Below are positions 47,701 to 59,700 of a DNA stretch of 64,000 nucleotides, piece by piece. The notes below the pieces were generated by a model, which was given only the letters and a program-made list of their open reading frames with translations, had not been told where the DNA came from and searched no databases. Source of the stretch: Fratercula arctica (Eukaryota > Chordata > Aves > Charadriiformes > Alcidae). Position 1 is the first letter of the stretch. Every line of letters begins with the position of its first letter. Where the stretch lies: positions 53,550,730-53,614,729 of the forward strand of contig CANTUZ010000026.1 of assembly GCA_947846985.1 (NCBI GenBank). The letters are read 5' to 3'. Both the position numbers and the translations under genes were made by a program.

Positions 47701-50700
47701 CTATTAAAAAGGAGGAATATAATTCCTGGGACCCAGGAACAAACGGGCCAATAAGGGGCTTAAAGGCTGTGGAGCATACATTCCTCTATCATGAGGACAT
47801 ACCTGCTAGAGAGCTAGCAGTGTTCTACGCTCAATAGGAAATCACAATAATAAAGCATTGTAGCCAAAGGCATGTTTCCCAAAATTCCTCATAACAAATA
47901 CCCCTCATGTAAGGAGCTCAGCAAATTAAATGAAGGGACTTATAAATCCACTAAAAATGCCAGCCAAAGCCAGAATTTCCTAGATTCAATTCATTGTTGC
48001 CTTCTTACTATGTAAGACTGGTTAAAAAAATCTGTATAACAAGTGACTTTTGTGGATCAAAGGAGAAAAAAAAAGGTGGAGTTGATAATATTAAACGAAT
48101 TAATAAAGGATCACGTTTGTAGCAATGCCCTAATGCCTCTCTGGTTTGTGTCTTGCTATCTTCCTAGGAATTATTCCCTGTCACTTTGCCATAAATAGAC
48201 CCAGGGAAAGAGGATAGTGAGACACATAACCAATCTAGTACCTGAAAAGGGAAATATGAAGTAAATATCATTGAGTTTATGGTGTAGGAGAAACTACAAA
48301 GATGACTGTCTCCAAACAGGAAAGTGTTATCAATGTATCTTCCCTGCAGATTTCCTTTCCAGATATGAGAGACTGATGTATTCTAATCAAATCAGCTCTG
48401 TCTGTCAGGTCCTTATATTACATTTGTCACTTACTCCATTTGTCCCTCCAATTCCCTCAGCTAAGAATGATGTCGAACAACAGTAATTAGGACTAAATGT
48501 CTAAAGAGTATGAGTTTGCTGCAAGTATTTTTTCCGGACTCAAAGTAGGAAAGTCAAAAGAAGAAACTGTAATAGGAAGGAAGTAGAAGCAGTTAAGTTG
48601 GAAATCACTGCCCTGACAGAAAAGAGCATGCTTTGGAGATTCAGAGTAGCAACAGACTGAACTGTGAATAAAGAGCAAATTCACCTTCACATGTAGCCCA
48701 AGCCTCAGAGAAATGGCCTTCTTGATAGTTCATGGTTGTAATTCTCTGACATATGCTGTAAGAAAACTGCAACACACTCTTGAGAAGTTGTCTCACCGAA
48801 CACAGTGGCAGCAGTGAAGGGGAAGGATGTGTCAGTCTCCATTGTGATTATATATGATAATGTCAGTTTAAAAAAGAATTATGATTTGCATTTCTTAGGC
48901 TCACAAGTTTAACGCCTGTAGGATGCCCTCAGGCACGGTGTGAGTGACTAAGAAAGTTTCTCAAAGCTGAGGCAAAGGCAGTGGGAACAGAGATGTGCAT
49001 TTCTTAACATCCAAAAGGAATTAGACGCTAGCTATTACATCACCTAAGTGATCAGCTGTTAGGTCATATTCCTGTTTCCATTATGAAGCCAGTCCATTTC
49101 AATAGCTCAACAGAATCTTGTCTTCTCTGTTTATTGCACTTTAATGCAGCCAGCATATTGGTAGTTAAGTATTGCTCAGATAATTATACAGTGCTGTTTA
49201 CATTTAAAAGGGTCCATAACCTTCACTTTTTCTCAACAGCAGAATGCTTTCCTCATTGAATATTCTTTAATTAGTGGTGTCTCGGTGCGGGAAATTGCTG
49301 TGCCTTAGTTGTGTCTATTAGGGTATGTTTATGTTTGTAAATCACCCCATTCTCACCCTCTGCCTTATTCAGAACACCTGGAAACTGTATTACAATTTGC
49401 ATTTTCTGTTCATTCCAAATAAGATTCAACAGCAACATACCTCCTGTAACAAGCTGGATACCAGTCTTCTATTTACCCTTGATTTCACATTACTTTATAC
49501 CCAGGCCTCACAGAACAAGTGAAAGCCCTCCCTAAACACAGAGAGAAAATTTGAATGCAGACTTAAATGTTCCCTTTTCAACAATTGTCTTCTCTGTACG
49601 TGGGAACAGAGCATTTTACAGAAAGTGTATTTACAAAAATTTTGTTACTCAGACACTACAGTACGTGCTTCTGGTTGCTTGTATGCATCCTATTCTGTTC
49701 CCAGTAGAACAGAATAGAGAGAAAAAAAATGCTTTTAAATTAGTTTAATTTCTGTGGTATATACAGAGTCCAAGTATTATACCAAGAGAGAAATGCTCTG
49801 TCTGCCATGTGTGGACTCGTCACATCATTTCAATCTATGACAAATATTCAGTCTTTTGTTCTCTTGAGCAAGTCTGTGTGTTCATCGCTAAGCCTAAGCA
49901 CTTTATATAAAAGGCTTAGCTATAAATAGATTTAGGCCTGAGCCATTGCTCATAAAGATACTGCTCTGTTTGTTCTTCTTTTTTGCTTGGAGCTTTATCA
50001 TCATAGTCTGGGAGCTGCCACATTATTTAGATCTGGTACAGAATCTGATTTCTTCTCTACTAATTTCCATTACTCCCATGGCTCCAGGATATATTTTTCA
50101 ATTTGCATTTAACAGGCTGATGAATCCAAGGTTTTGAATACTTCCACTGTATTATTTATATTAATAAATGAGAAATAACACTGACTTATATGATACACAA
50201 GTTAATTTTGGCCTACTAACAGATTGCACACCCCGGCCCAGAGAAAGAGTCATAATCGGATACGTTATTTGACCTGATTTAAGTTGTTCAAAATTTTAAC
50301 CCCACCAATAGTTCTTCTTGTGAGGCTTGGCCCTGCAAACTGAGGTACAGTTTGAACTGCACAAATGAACAAAGGTGCATTACCTTTTGTGCAATTAATT
50401 GCAGTGAACTAATCAACCTCAAAAAAAGAACCAACTGGAATGTGAAGATTAATCATATCACAACACCACCTGATCGTACTTCATCTGACAGTCAATATAG
50501 TTAGGTGTAGGATAATTAGGTTCTTCAAATCAGAGGAGCTTTTACATCCTTTTCCCCGGTTGTCTTGCTCTTCAGTATGTTTCTGCTCTCTCTAGTTTAG
50601 ATGTAAATTGTTTAAAGAAAAACAAAATACAAAATAAATTCAGCTCTACTGCTGAAAAATGCCACACAAACAGTTGTGGAGTCTAGAGCTCTTGGTCAAT

Positions 50701-53700
50701 GACATATGCAACTCCTTTCCTCAAGGGGAAAGGAAAAAGAGGTAGGGGAAAGAGATGTAAAAGCCTTAGTCTCTCCTCTGCACCAATGTGCCCAGCTTGA
50801 AGAAGAAATGCAAACAGGCTCTAGCTATAATTTCCTCAATATCCGAAAAATTAGCCTAGAGCAAAGCATAATGATTTTAAAAAAGAGATAGGGAGGGGAA
50901 GATTTTAGAGATACTACTAAGCAAGCAGCACCAGACATCAGGGAGAAGGTGGTCAGGTGAAAATACTGCAAGCCTGAGATCTGTGTTGGAGAAAGTTAGG
51001 CAAATGAGAAATAAAAAGCAAGACGAGGAAAGAGTTCATTTCCCTGTCCCATTGAAGAGATGTCTAGTTTAAGAAGATAGGAGCACATTCAGGAAGACAT
51101 TTTTGAAAGACAGTAAAAAATTCAGTCATGCCATTACTGACCTGAAACCACCTGAACCAGTGACCTAGGGGCGACTGCCTTAACGCTTTCCACTGCCAGG
51201 CTCCTGAGCTAGCCAGGCTTTTGTTTCCGATTTCCAGCACTACTCAGTTTTCACATTGTGTTTTAGATTTTTTCTGTTATTTCTTCTAGGATTTCATCTT
51301 TATGTACAGTTACTTTTATTCCATTTTCCTAGTTTTGTGTAGCTTAATTTTAATCTCTTTTCATAGTTATTCCTGTTGTTGATTTTTACTTCTTTCACTG
51401 CAAATAGCATGAAATGTTTATATATCTTCTCAGCTGCTCCTTTCTAACAGACAAAGAAGCTTAACTAGATAGCAAATATAACTCTGCTCAAACAAAATTC
51501 TTTGAACACATTAAGGAAATTATATGAATGTCATTTATTTTCCAGAATTATTTACATCAAATCAAATAGGGCTGATTTGTGGACACACACCCCCCTGCCC
51601 CCGGGCTACATACACTACCTTAATGACCATTTCATACAATAAAGGAAGGAAACATCTACTTTTCTAATCTTATTTCTCCCTTATTTCAGTCTCTCATAGT
51701 TATACATTGTTTAATATTTTCATTTTTTTGCAGAAACATTTCCCCTAAAACTCAGGCCATCTTAAGAAAACTAGCAGCAAGGGAGGGATTACGTCAGATG
51801 TTTCTGTTATTCTTAGAATAGCATTTACCAAAGCAGCATATGCTTTCTGCCCTCTACCCAGGGGACTCCATCCATGTTAAATACTGCAGACTACCAAGAA
51901 TCCATGAAATAGCTGATAGCAACCTTGAAAGAACCAAAAATCTTTTTTACTTAAGAACAGAATGGAACAGGAGTAGCTAAAATCTGAGTTAGTGCATTTA
52001 AAATCTGTACGATATCATCAACTCAAGCAGCATCACATAGTTATATTAGGTTCCATAGTGTCTGTATCGTCAATGGGTTATTCTGTAGTAACAAGCATAA
52101 GAAATTACTTTTATAATTATTTTTTCAGCAGCAAACCTTTGGCACTTTTTGTAATAAAGGGATATTTGCCAAAGGAATGCTTTCATGATATTATTCATGA
52201 AAGCCACAGGAGTGAACAGAAATGCCCCTTACATCTGGCTTATCAGAATTAGGGGAGCATGGCTGCCTATTAGTCAATGAAGTGTCACTTTGCATACCTC
52301 AAATCCACCTTATTCCTTCCCTAGATGTATTCATTTGAAATGGAGTGGACATAAATCATTCTTGATGCCACAGAGCTCTATCTGCATCCCTTCTAGACAG
52401 CACAGAAAGTATTTAGAAAAGGATTTTATGGGGATGTGCAATAATAGTGATCACACAGGCATTTCAGCATCTGCAGTGACTGCTGCCTTCAGGCCAGGAC
52501 AGTCAGCAGAACACAGACCCTGGACAGGATCCTGCTGAATAACACTTCATCAACCTAGCACTTATTATTCTTTAGACTAGGAATGAGATTTGGAGCCTGA
52601 ATATGTGTTTTGGTTATGATGTCTTTGCAATGTAGTTTTCTGTCTGAAGGCATTATGAGTAAAGTAGGTCACACAGCACTGACGACTTTCAGGATTGCCT
52701 TCATCTTCTGCACTGACTTTAGTTCTGCATATAAAAATCAAAAAAAAAGAAAAAGAAGAATCTAGGAAATGCATTCATGAATGTTTATTTACACTGTTTT
52801 TCAGTATTAAGGGTTATTTTGTCCTACAGAAAATTGATGTATCACAAAGGAATAATTACATGTGCCAATGAGCACACAAGTATTTAACTATATAATACCC
52901 ACAGGTGCGTATTTTGTTCATGGAAGGATATGTCTGTTTATTTTTAGGCTAATAAAACAATTACGTGGGGCATTTACAATTCAGCTTTTACTGGCAACAT
53001 TTAATTAACTCCCAATAATCAACTGATTTTATTCTGTGAGACTCTACCATCTGTGTATTTTGCAAATGGCACTAACGCTCTTCATATGTCCCAGCATTAA
53101 CTCACGTTTTCCATTTTATTGCTGCCAAATTTGATGCAATTTTTAGAACTCCAGTCACAGCTCTTCAAAGCAAGGGAGCTAAGAATATTCTTTAAAACAC
53201 AGCTAGAGTTCACTGTCCTGATGTGTGCACCTTTGTTTTGAGTTAAGACACATATTTGAGGGGAGCCGGGCTGGGAAAGTGAGGGAAGGAACTGTTTCAC
53301 CTACCTACTTACATTAAGGAGCTTAATGGCTTCTTACAACTAACCACACAGAAAGACATTGACAATGCCCTTCAGTCTCAAGGAGCTTTAACTCATTCAG
53401 GAACAACACAGCACAAAAGGTTTTGAAATGCTTTCTGTCAAAAGTTGTCTGAAACGAATGGGAAGGGTTATGAACTCAATGATATTAAGGGCAACTTTGC
53501 AGAGGAAATAAAACCCAGCCTTTTAAATTATGCTCACTGTTTTCTGAACGTAAGCCTTTGTTCCCTCTATCTGCACCTATAAGGTGAGGTTTTCAGCACA
53601 AAGCCAGACTGCAAGCAGCATTGCTTAGTGTAGAGACTCATACTCCTAAATTCTTTGGTGCACTTTGAAAATTTCACTTTCACTCAGCTGCACCCTCAAA

Positions 53701-56700
53701 AGCTGGAATATTTACAACTAGCTAGTGAGGTTTCTGCATGCAGATATGACCTCTGATGAACCAAAAACAACTAAGAGAGCAAAAATAGAGATGCAAATTT
53801 AGAGGATGTTTGACTAGTTTATCTTTTGTGACTGCACTCTATATTCTGAGGCTGCTGGTCATTAAACCATATGATGGTTCAAAGGCATAAGAGCTTATCA
53901 CCAACTTTTACAACTTTGAATATTCCCTGAGTTTATCCCCATCTCACAGGGATTGGTTTCATATTAGTTCTGAATTTGGCACTCTTTCTCTCTAATTGCA
54001 GGATGAAGGGAAGTGCAGACCCCTGGAAGTAACAAAGCTGGAAGGAGCGGAAATTGGTGTTGACACCAGCCTGGGTAAACCATTTGTTTTTAAATGCATA
54101 CCTCAAAGTGGACACAGGATTTTCTACTTCTGTGCAACTTCCAACCAAGAAATGAAGAGGTAAGTGATCTTTCATTTTACAGGGTCAGTTTTGTTATCCC
54201 AATTTGGGGAGAGGGAGTCTGAATTTTTGGAGGATGTTCACAATACCTGCCTCGATCAGTAGAAACAAAACATATCTCTCAGCTACTCATGAGAAGATGT
54301 GTTTCTAATTTTCATTTGCAGAAGTTTCAAAAATTATTTTTCAGCTTCATAGTTTTTCTAATGAGAAATTTTTTTCATAATGTCTTTAATATTCATCCCC
54401 CTGAATTCTTGATTTATCTCCAGAAAAATAGCTTCACCCATATTCTCATGCCTTCTCCCCCACAGTTATATGAAGTGGAAGTGTAGATCTTCCTGTGGAT
54501 GTTAACTTGCATATTGGTCATTTCACATGAATGATCTCCCTTCTGCCCAGCAAGGTCAATCCCATCCTCCATTTCCTTTGTTGTCATTCTGGCATATTAT
54601 CATTTTAGTATTTTAAAATGCAAGTATGCCTCAAAAGCATATTGGTCCTGATAGGAGGCAGTGAGTTTGGGTTTGACTCAGAGTTAGACTTAAAAAATAT
54701 TCTTTTTGTATTTTCCAAAGACTATCACTGACAAAATAAAGACAGTAAAATCATCCAAAACAGAAGTAAGAACTCTTCAGGCTTTAATTTCAAAATGCAT
54801 TAAAATCTAATCATATTTTCTTCTTATCAAAAATATAAAGCTATGAAGTAGGATAACATTTGGTATTCATCCACCCATCTTTTTGTAACATCTTGCTACT
54901 TATCATAGCACCCACCATTGTAATATCAGAGCATTTTCCAGTTCCAAATTCTATACCACCCATAGCGCAAAAAGAATAACTTTGCCAACAAATAGCTTGC
55001 TTTATTCTGTAGCCTCCAATTTCAGGATTCTTTATGTTTCGCACAAATTCCATATCTACATTATAACAAAGACACAAGAAGAGTGATCATTTAGCCTGAC
55101 ATGTTGAACTATATTCAAAATATATAGATTTCCTTGTCTGCAATACTGCCTTAATTTATTAGAATTACACAGCAGGCTTTGAGACTTATTTTTCTGATGG
55201 TTAGCAATGTTTATTTAGATTTAATGCGCTACTTTTCTAACTTGAAGCCTTGAACGTGTCCTGAAAATTGCATATCACTCTCGATGCTGTCTATGTCAGC
55301 AAGAGTTAAAAAAGGCAGTGAAGCATGTGTATTCTCTACCAAACTAAGCTATTCTCATTTTTTGTCACGTTACAGGTGGCTGGAGGCTATGGATAAAGCG
55401 GTGCATCCTGTCCATCAGGTAATGCTTTATTTATATAAGAAGTATGTGTACAGCAGATTGTGCAGAAAACTGAGAGACAGTAGATGTATTTGACCGTGGC
55501 CAGGTGCAGACAGCAGCGTGGAAGCTGCGTACTTTTGTTCTGGGCTGCTGGGATGTGAATCAGCTCCAATCTAAAAGCCCTGTACGGGCATTACTGTGAC
55601 TCGGCAAATGTGCTTTGCTGCCATGTGGTGGAGTCAATCAAAATGCTCCTTCTCCAGGTATCAGCAGCTTTAAGCTGGTTGAGAAACATAACCTAAAATG
55701 AGGGTAGTGGGAAAGGAGGAAGGGGAGGGATGACTCTCACAACGATGTGTTCTTCCCTAAGTAATACTGTTTGGAGTACAGGGAGAGAAGGGCTATATCT
55801 TCTTAAGTATTTCCTACAAATCTGCCTTGGTTGCAAGCTACCTGCTTTTTTCCGACAGAATATTAGAAAGTGAGGGGGAACAGGGGCGGGGAGAGTTGCT
55901 GGGTTCTTTTCTGTGTTTTCGGAGATAAAGAAAGGTAAGTTAGCTGATAAACTTTGATTTATCTCTGTCTCTTTATACAGGTATACTCTCTGCTGGGAGA
56001 AACATAGCCATAATTGATCCTGAGCTGCTACAGAGGCAGCTTTCTCAGCCCGACATAATTTATTATGAATAGTCTCTGGCTGAGCCCTGAACTGGGACCT
56101 GCAGAGCTAATTTTAGTACTTCCAGGGCTGGAAGCATAGGGGTCAAAGCCACTGTAGCCTCCCCTTTCCTGGCCCCATGATTATTATTCTTTCCTCATAT
56201 AGGCAGGCCACCTTTATAAAAATATGCTGTTGGTCTGTAAAATCTTTTTTTAAAAAATATTTAGCTACTGAACCAGCTTGGTTTTTAGCAGGAAGAATGT
56301 GATGCTGAAATGCAGAGTAAATATCAAAGTCTACCTTTTTTGCAGATGAAATAAAATCACCAATAAAAAAAATAAGAAAATTGGAAGGTAGAAATCAAAA
56401 CCTGAATTAGCACAGTGGGGGAAAAATAAAAAAAAAAAAAAATAAAAAAAAAAGGAAAAAGAAATCTACTTTCCTCCTTTTCTCAATTCAGGGCACATGA
56501 GTGACTCCTTCAGCAGTGTGCTTTAGTGGTGGGTTTCCACACGATGAAAAGAGGTGTTTATTGTTATTTTAATTATTTTTCCACTGAAATAAAACTGGTC
56601 AAATATATTTCTTTTGGCTTCATCTTTCAGATGAGATTGTAAGTGCAAAACCAGATTTGTTTCCAAGTATATTCTACCTGGCTGTGTTTCTTAAAAGAAT

Positions 56701-59700
56701 ACAAAGGAATCCACATACTTGAAGACAGCAAAAATAAATAAACCAATTTAAAGTGTGTACCCTAGCCAAAAGAAACAAAAAATAGCCTGAGCCAAAAAGG
56801 AGGATAAAGGCATACATGCACAAAAGAAAACACATCAAAAGAGTCATTCTTTACTGTAATATGCAAAAATAACTTGTTGGATAAAAAGTTCCAACATTAT
56901 ATATACAGAAAGATCTCTCATGCATTCATCCATTACTAATACAATACGTTGGTCCTTTCTGTGCTACTGCGTCTTGTTTTTGGCTACTTTATCTCTTTTA
57001 GTTTTGTCTTTGAGCAAACAATATCCTTCTCTGAAATAAATATTTGATTTAATATATCGCTTTCATTGCCTAGCCTCTGTTCTTAATGAACACTATATCT
57101 GTTCCTTCCTTCTAACTGGACTTTCCCTTCAGTTGAATAGCAAAAGCTTATATTTTCCTTCTTTTTTGTTTGCTATACTGTTTGTTACTGACTTTTTGCA
57201 ATAGCTAGTGTGTTACAGTAGGGCTCGCAACCCAATGATATAACAGACCAATACACTAACACTAAGTCGTGTTAATGAATCTACAAGGATAGCTATTTTG
57301 TGAGTACACCTAGTATTACTAAAGTCCTCTTCTGCATGTTGTTGCAATAAGTCTCAGCACATTTAGCATCCATAACAAAGAATACAGCTAGTTATATTGT
57401 GCCAGGTGTTTTTTCTGTCATTGCCTTGTCAAGGATACTAAAGAACTATCATAAATAAATGCAAAAGAAAACCCCTGAGGAAACAAACAGGACGCTATTG
57501 ATATTGCACAGTATTCTCCCCATGGATTTCGAATGACAAGGACGCTGGTTGATGTAGAATTCAAAATATGTATTGTAGGCAAGCAAAGCACGCTAGGAGA
57601 GACTGAGTTCCTAACACCTCTCAGATTTAAAGGAGATGAAGAAATGCTTTAATCTCACATTAGACAACTTGATCTTACTAAACAACAGTTTATTTTTTCC
57701 TGATTTTCCTTTTGGATTCTCTTATCATACAAATAGCCTATACAATGGCAGTGTCCATGGGTTGAACTTTCTCTTCGCCTGTAAATGACAGTAGGATAAT
57801 TTTAGTAATGAAAAAGAATCTGCCTTACAGAAAGGGGTGGGAAGGCATCTGCAATCATTTTCTGTGTGGTAGCGCTTTCATCCAAGTCTGAGTGCTGTAT
57901 TCTGGCCTCAGACACCACCACATTTTCTCTGAACCCAGAAGGTAGATGGTGAACCTTGTCTTGCCAGATTGCACACACTAAAGACTGCTGAAGTCAGGCA
58001 ATCAGCAAGGCAATTGTTTTTAAAAAGCTTCTTCATACAGCTTTGGAATGATCTTGTTTCTACCAGCAACACTTGTACTGAAAAACAAAATAGGTGCAGA
58101 AAAGACAAGTTATTGTTGTAAGAAGAAAAAGTAGTTGGTCACTATTTGCCATCAAATGCAGGTTTTCTAATTGTGTTTTCTACACTGACTTTTCAAATCA
58201 TTTTCACAACAGAAGTTAATTTCCTAGCAGGGGACTAGAGCATGTGTCTTTTCATACTAATAGGTCCTCCTTAATTTCTTACCAGAACTTTTCATTACAT
58301 GCTTACTTTACAGAACCATGTGTGGGTAGATGTCACACTGCATAACACTACACTTCCACCCTTGGCTATCAAAAACCCTGAGTGCCTGGGGCTTCTCCAC
58401 CAGCTGGACAGAAGCAAAGATGTGTGGATTCAGCACTACTGCATTCTGAAGGATGGCTGTTTGTACTTTTATGCCACTCTCCGGTCTACACCTGCCCAAG
58501 GTAGGAATGGTAGTTGGATTTCAATTGATCACTAAAGCAGAAAAGTTTCACTGCAGTTTCCAAGTATAACTTTTACCATTAATGAGAGTTTCTTACCAGC
58601 AAACTCACTCTGTTCTGTGATGGTGAGTGAAGGAAGACCAGACTCAGTCTCTTTTCATAACACAGCTACCTCATTCCCCTACATGTTCTTTTCTTTTCCT
58701 CCTATGGTCTGAATTTTTCTTTCTGGATTGGAGCTAGTCAGGATCTGTGCACATTACCTCAGGAGCAAGTATCAGCAACAAGATCTACCCTTCCAAAGCA
58801 CTTTACAGTGACTTGAGCCAGTCCTACTGACGGCAGTCTGCTGAAAGCTATTAACTCCTATGTGTTAGGTAGCATCCTCAGAGGGACAGACATTATAAAC
58901 TTAGACTGGTTTCTCTGCCACCACCAGGTTTTCACATGGCCTTGTCAAAGCTAGTCCACACATCAACAGGCAGAACTTCCCTCCTCCAGCAGAGGTTGGT
59001 GCTCCAGGCTGTGGCCGTGGTCATTTGCAGCTAAAGCTGCCAATTAGCAGGTCTCCCCATACCAGAAGAGGGTGTCTGGCCACTCTCTGAAAGCAGCAAC
59101 GTGAAGCTGCCGATGTCAATTGCAAATAGAGGAGCTGAGTTTCACCCACTGAGGAGACCCTGCAAGCACAGCTCTCTGAAAGTCAGTATCTAAAATAAAA
59201 AGAGATGCTCCAGGGAGAGGGGACGGATCAGGACCTGCAAACGCGTTCTGCCTGTGATAAGGAAGCTGGCAATCAATAAAATCAGAAAGAAAATGTTATT
59301 CTAGTTTTGCTTATTAGCCAGCTTTCAAATAAAGCAGGAAGAGGTGTTCCATTTTATAGTCCACACAATTTACATAGCACTTTTCACCTGCCAAAGGTCA
59401 TACATATGAAATGCCCAGTGGTTTCCTCTCTACATGAAACTGAAGCTAAGGCTTACCCAGAGCTAAGCAATAAACTAGGGGAAAGGCAAAAATTAAGTAT
59501 TACATGTTTATGACACCCAAGCCTATGCTTCTACTGCTAAATATGTCACTTGGGTGTTTAAATATCCTACTACATACAAATTCTTGTATACAGTAGTGTT
59601 TTCTCTCCTGTTATTGCAACTATTGTTTTTTTCCGATTTCACTACAGATTCTCACTCCCCCATACCATCCTCAATGCTCTAGCATTAATTTGATGCTCTT

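Larger units (their letters stand above)
41643..54001 (+). other. PDZPH1: PDZPH1 intron 7 (12.4 kb)
   Basis: This is the longest intron of the gene and it splits PH1. It holds a 1.7 kb CR1 copy (44632-46350), a GAAA-type microsatellite, a long poly(A) run and two palindromic clusters near 49.9 and 50.4 kb, all listed separately. No further exon of this gene is needed, because exons 7 and 8 join in phase across it. Confidence 0.7.
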
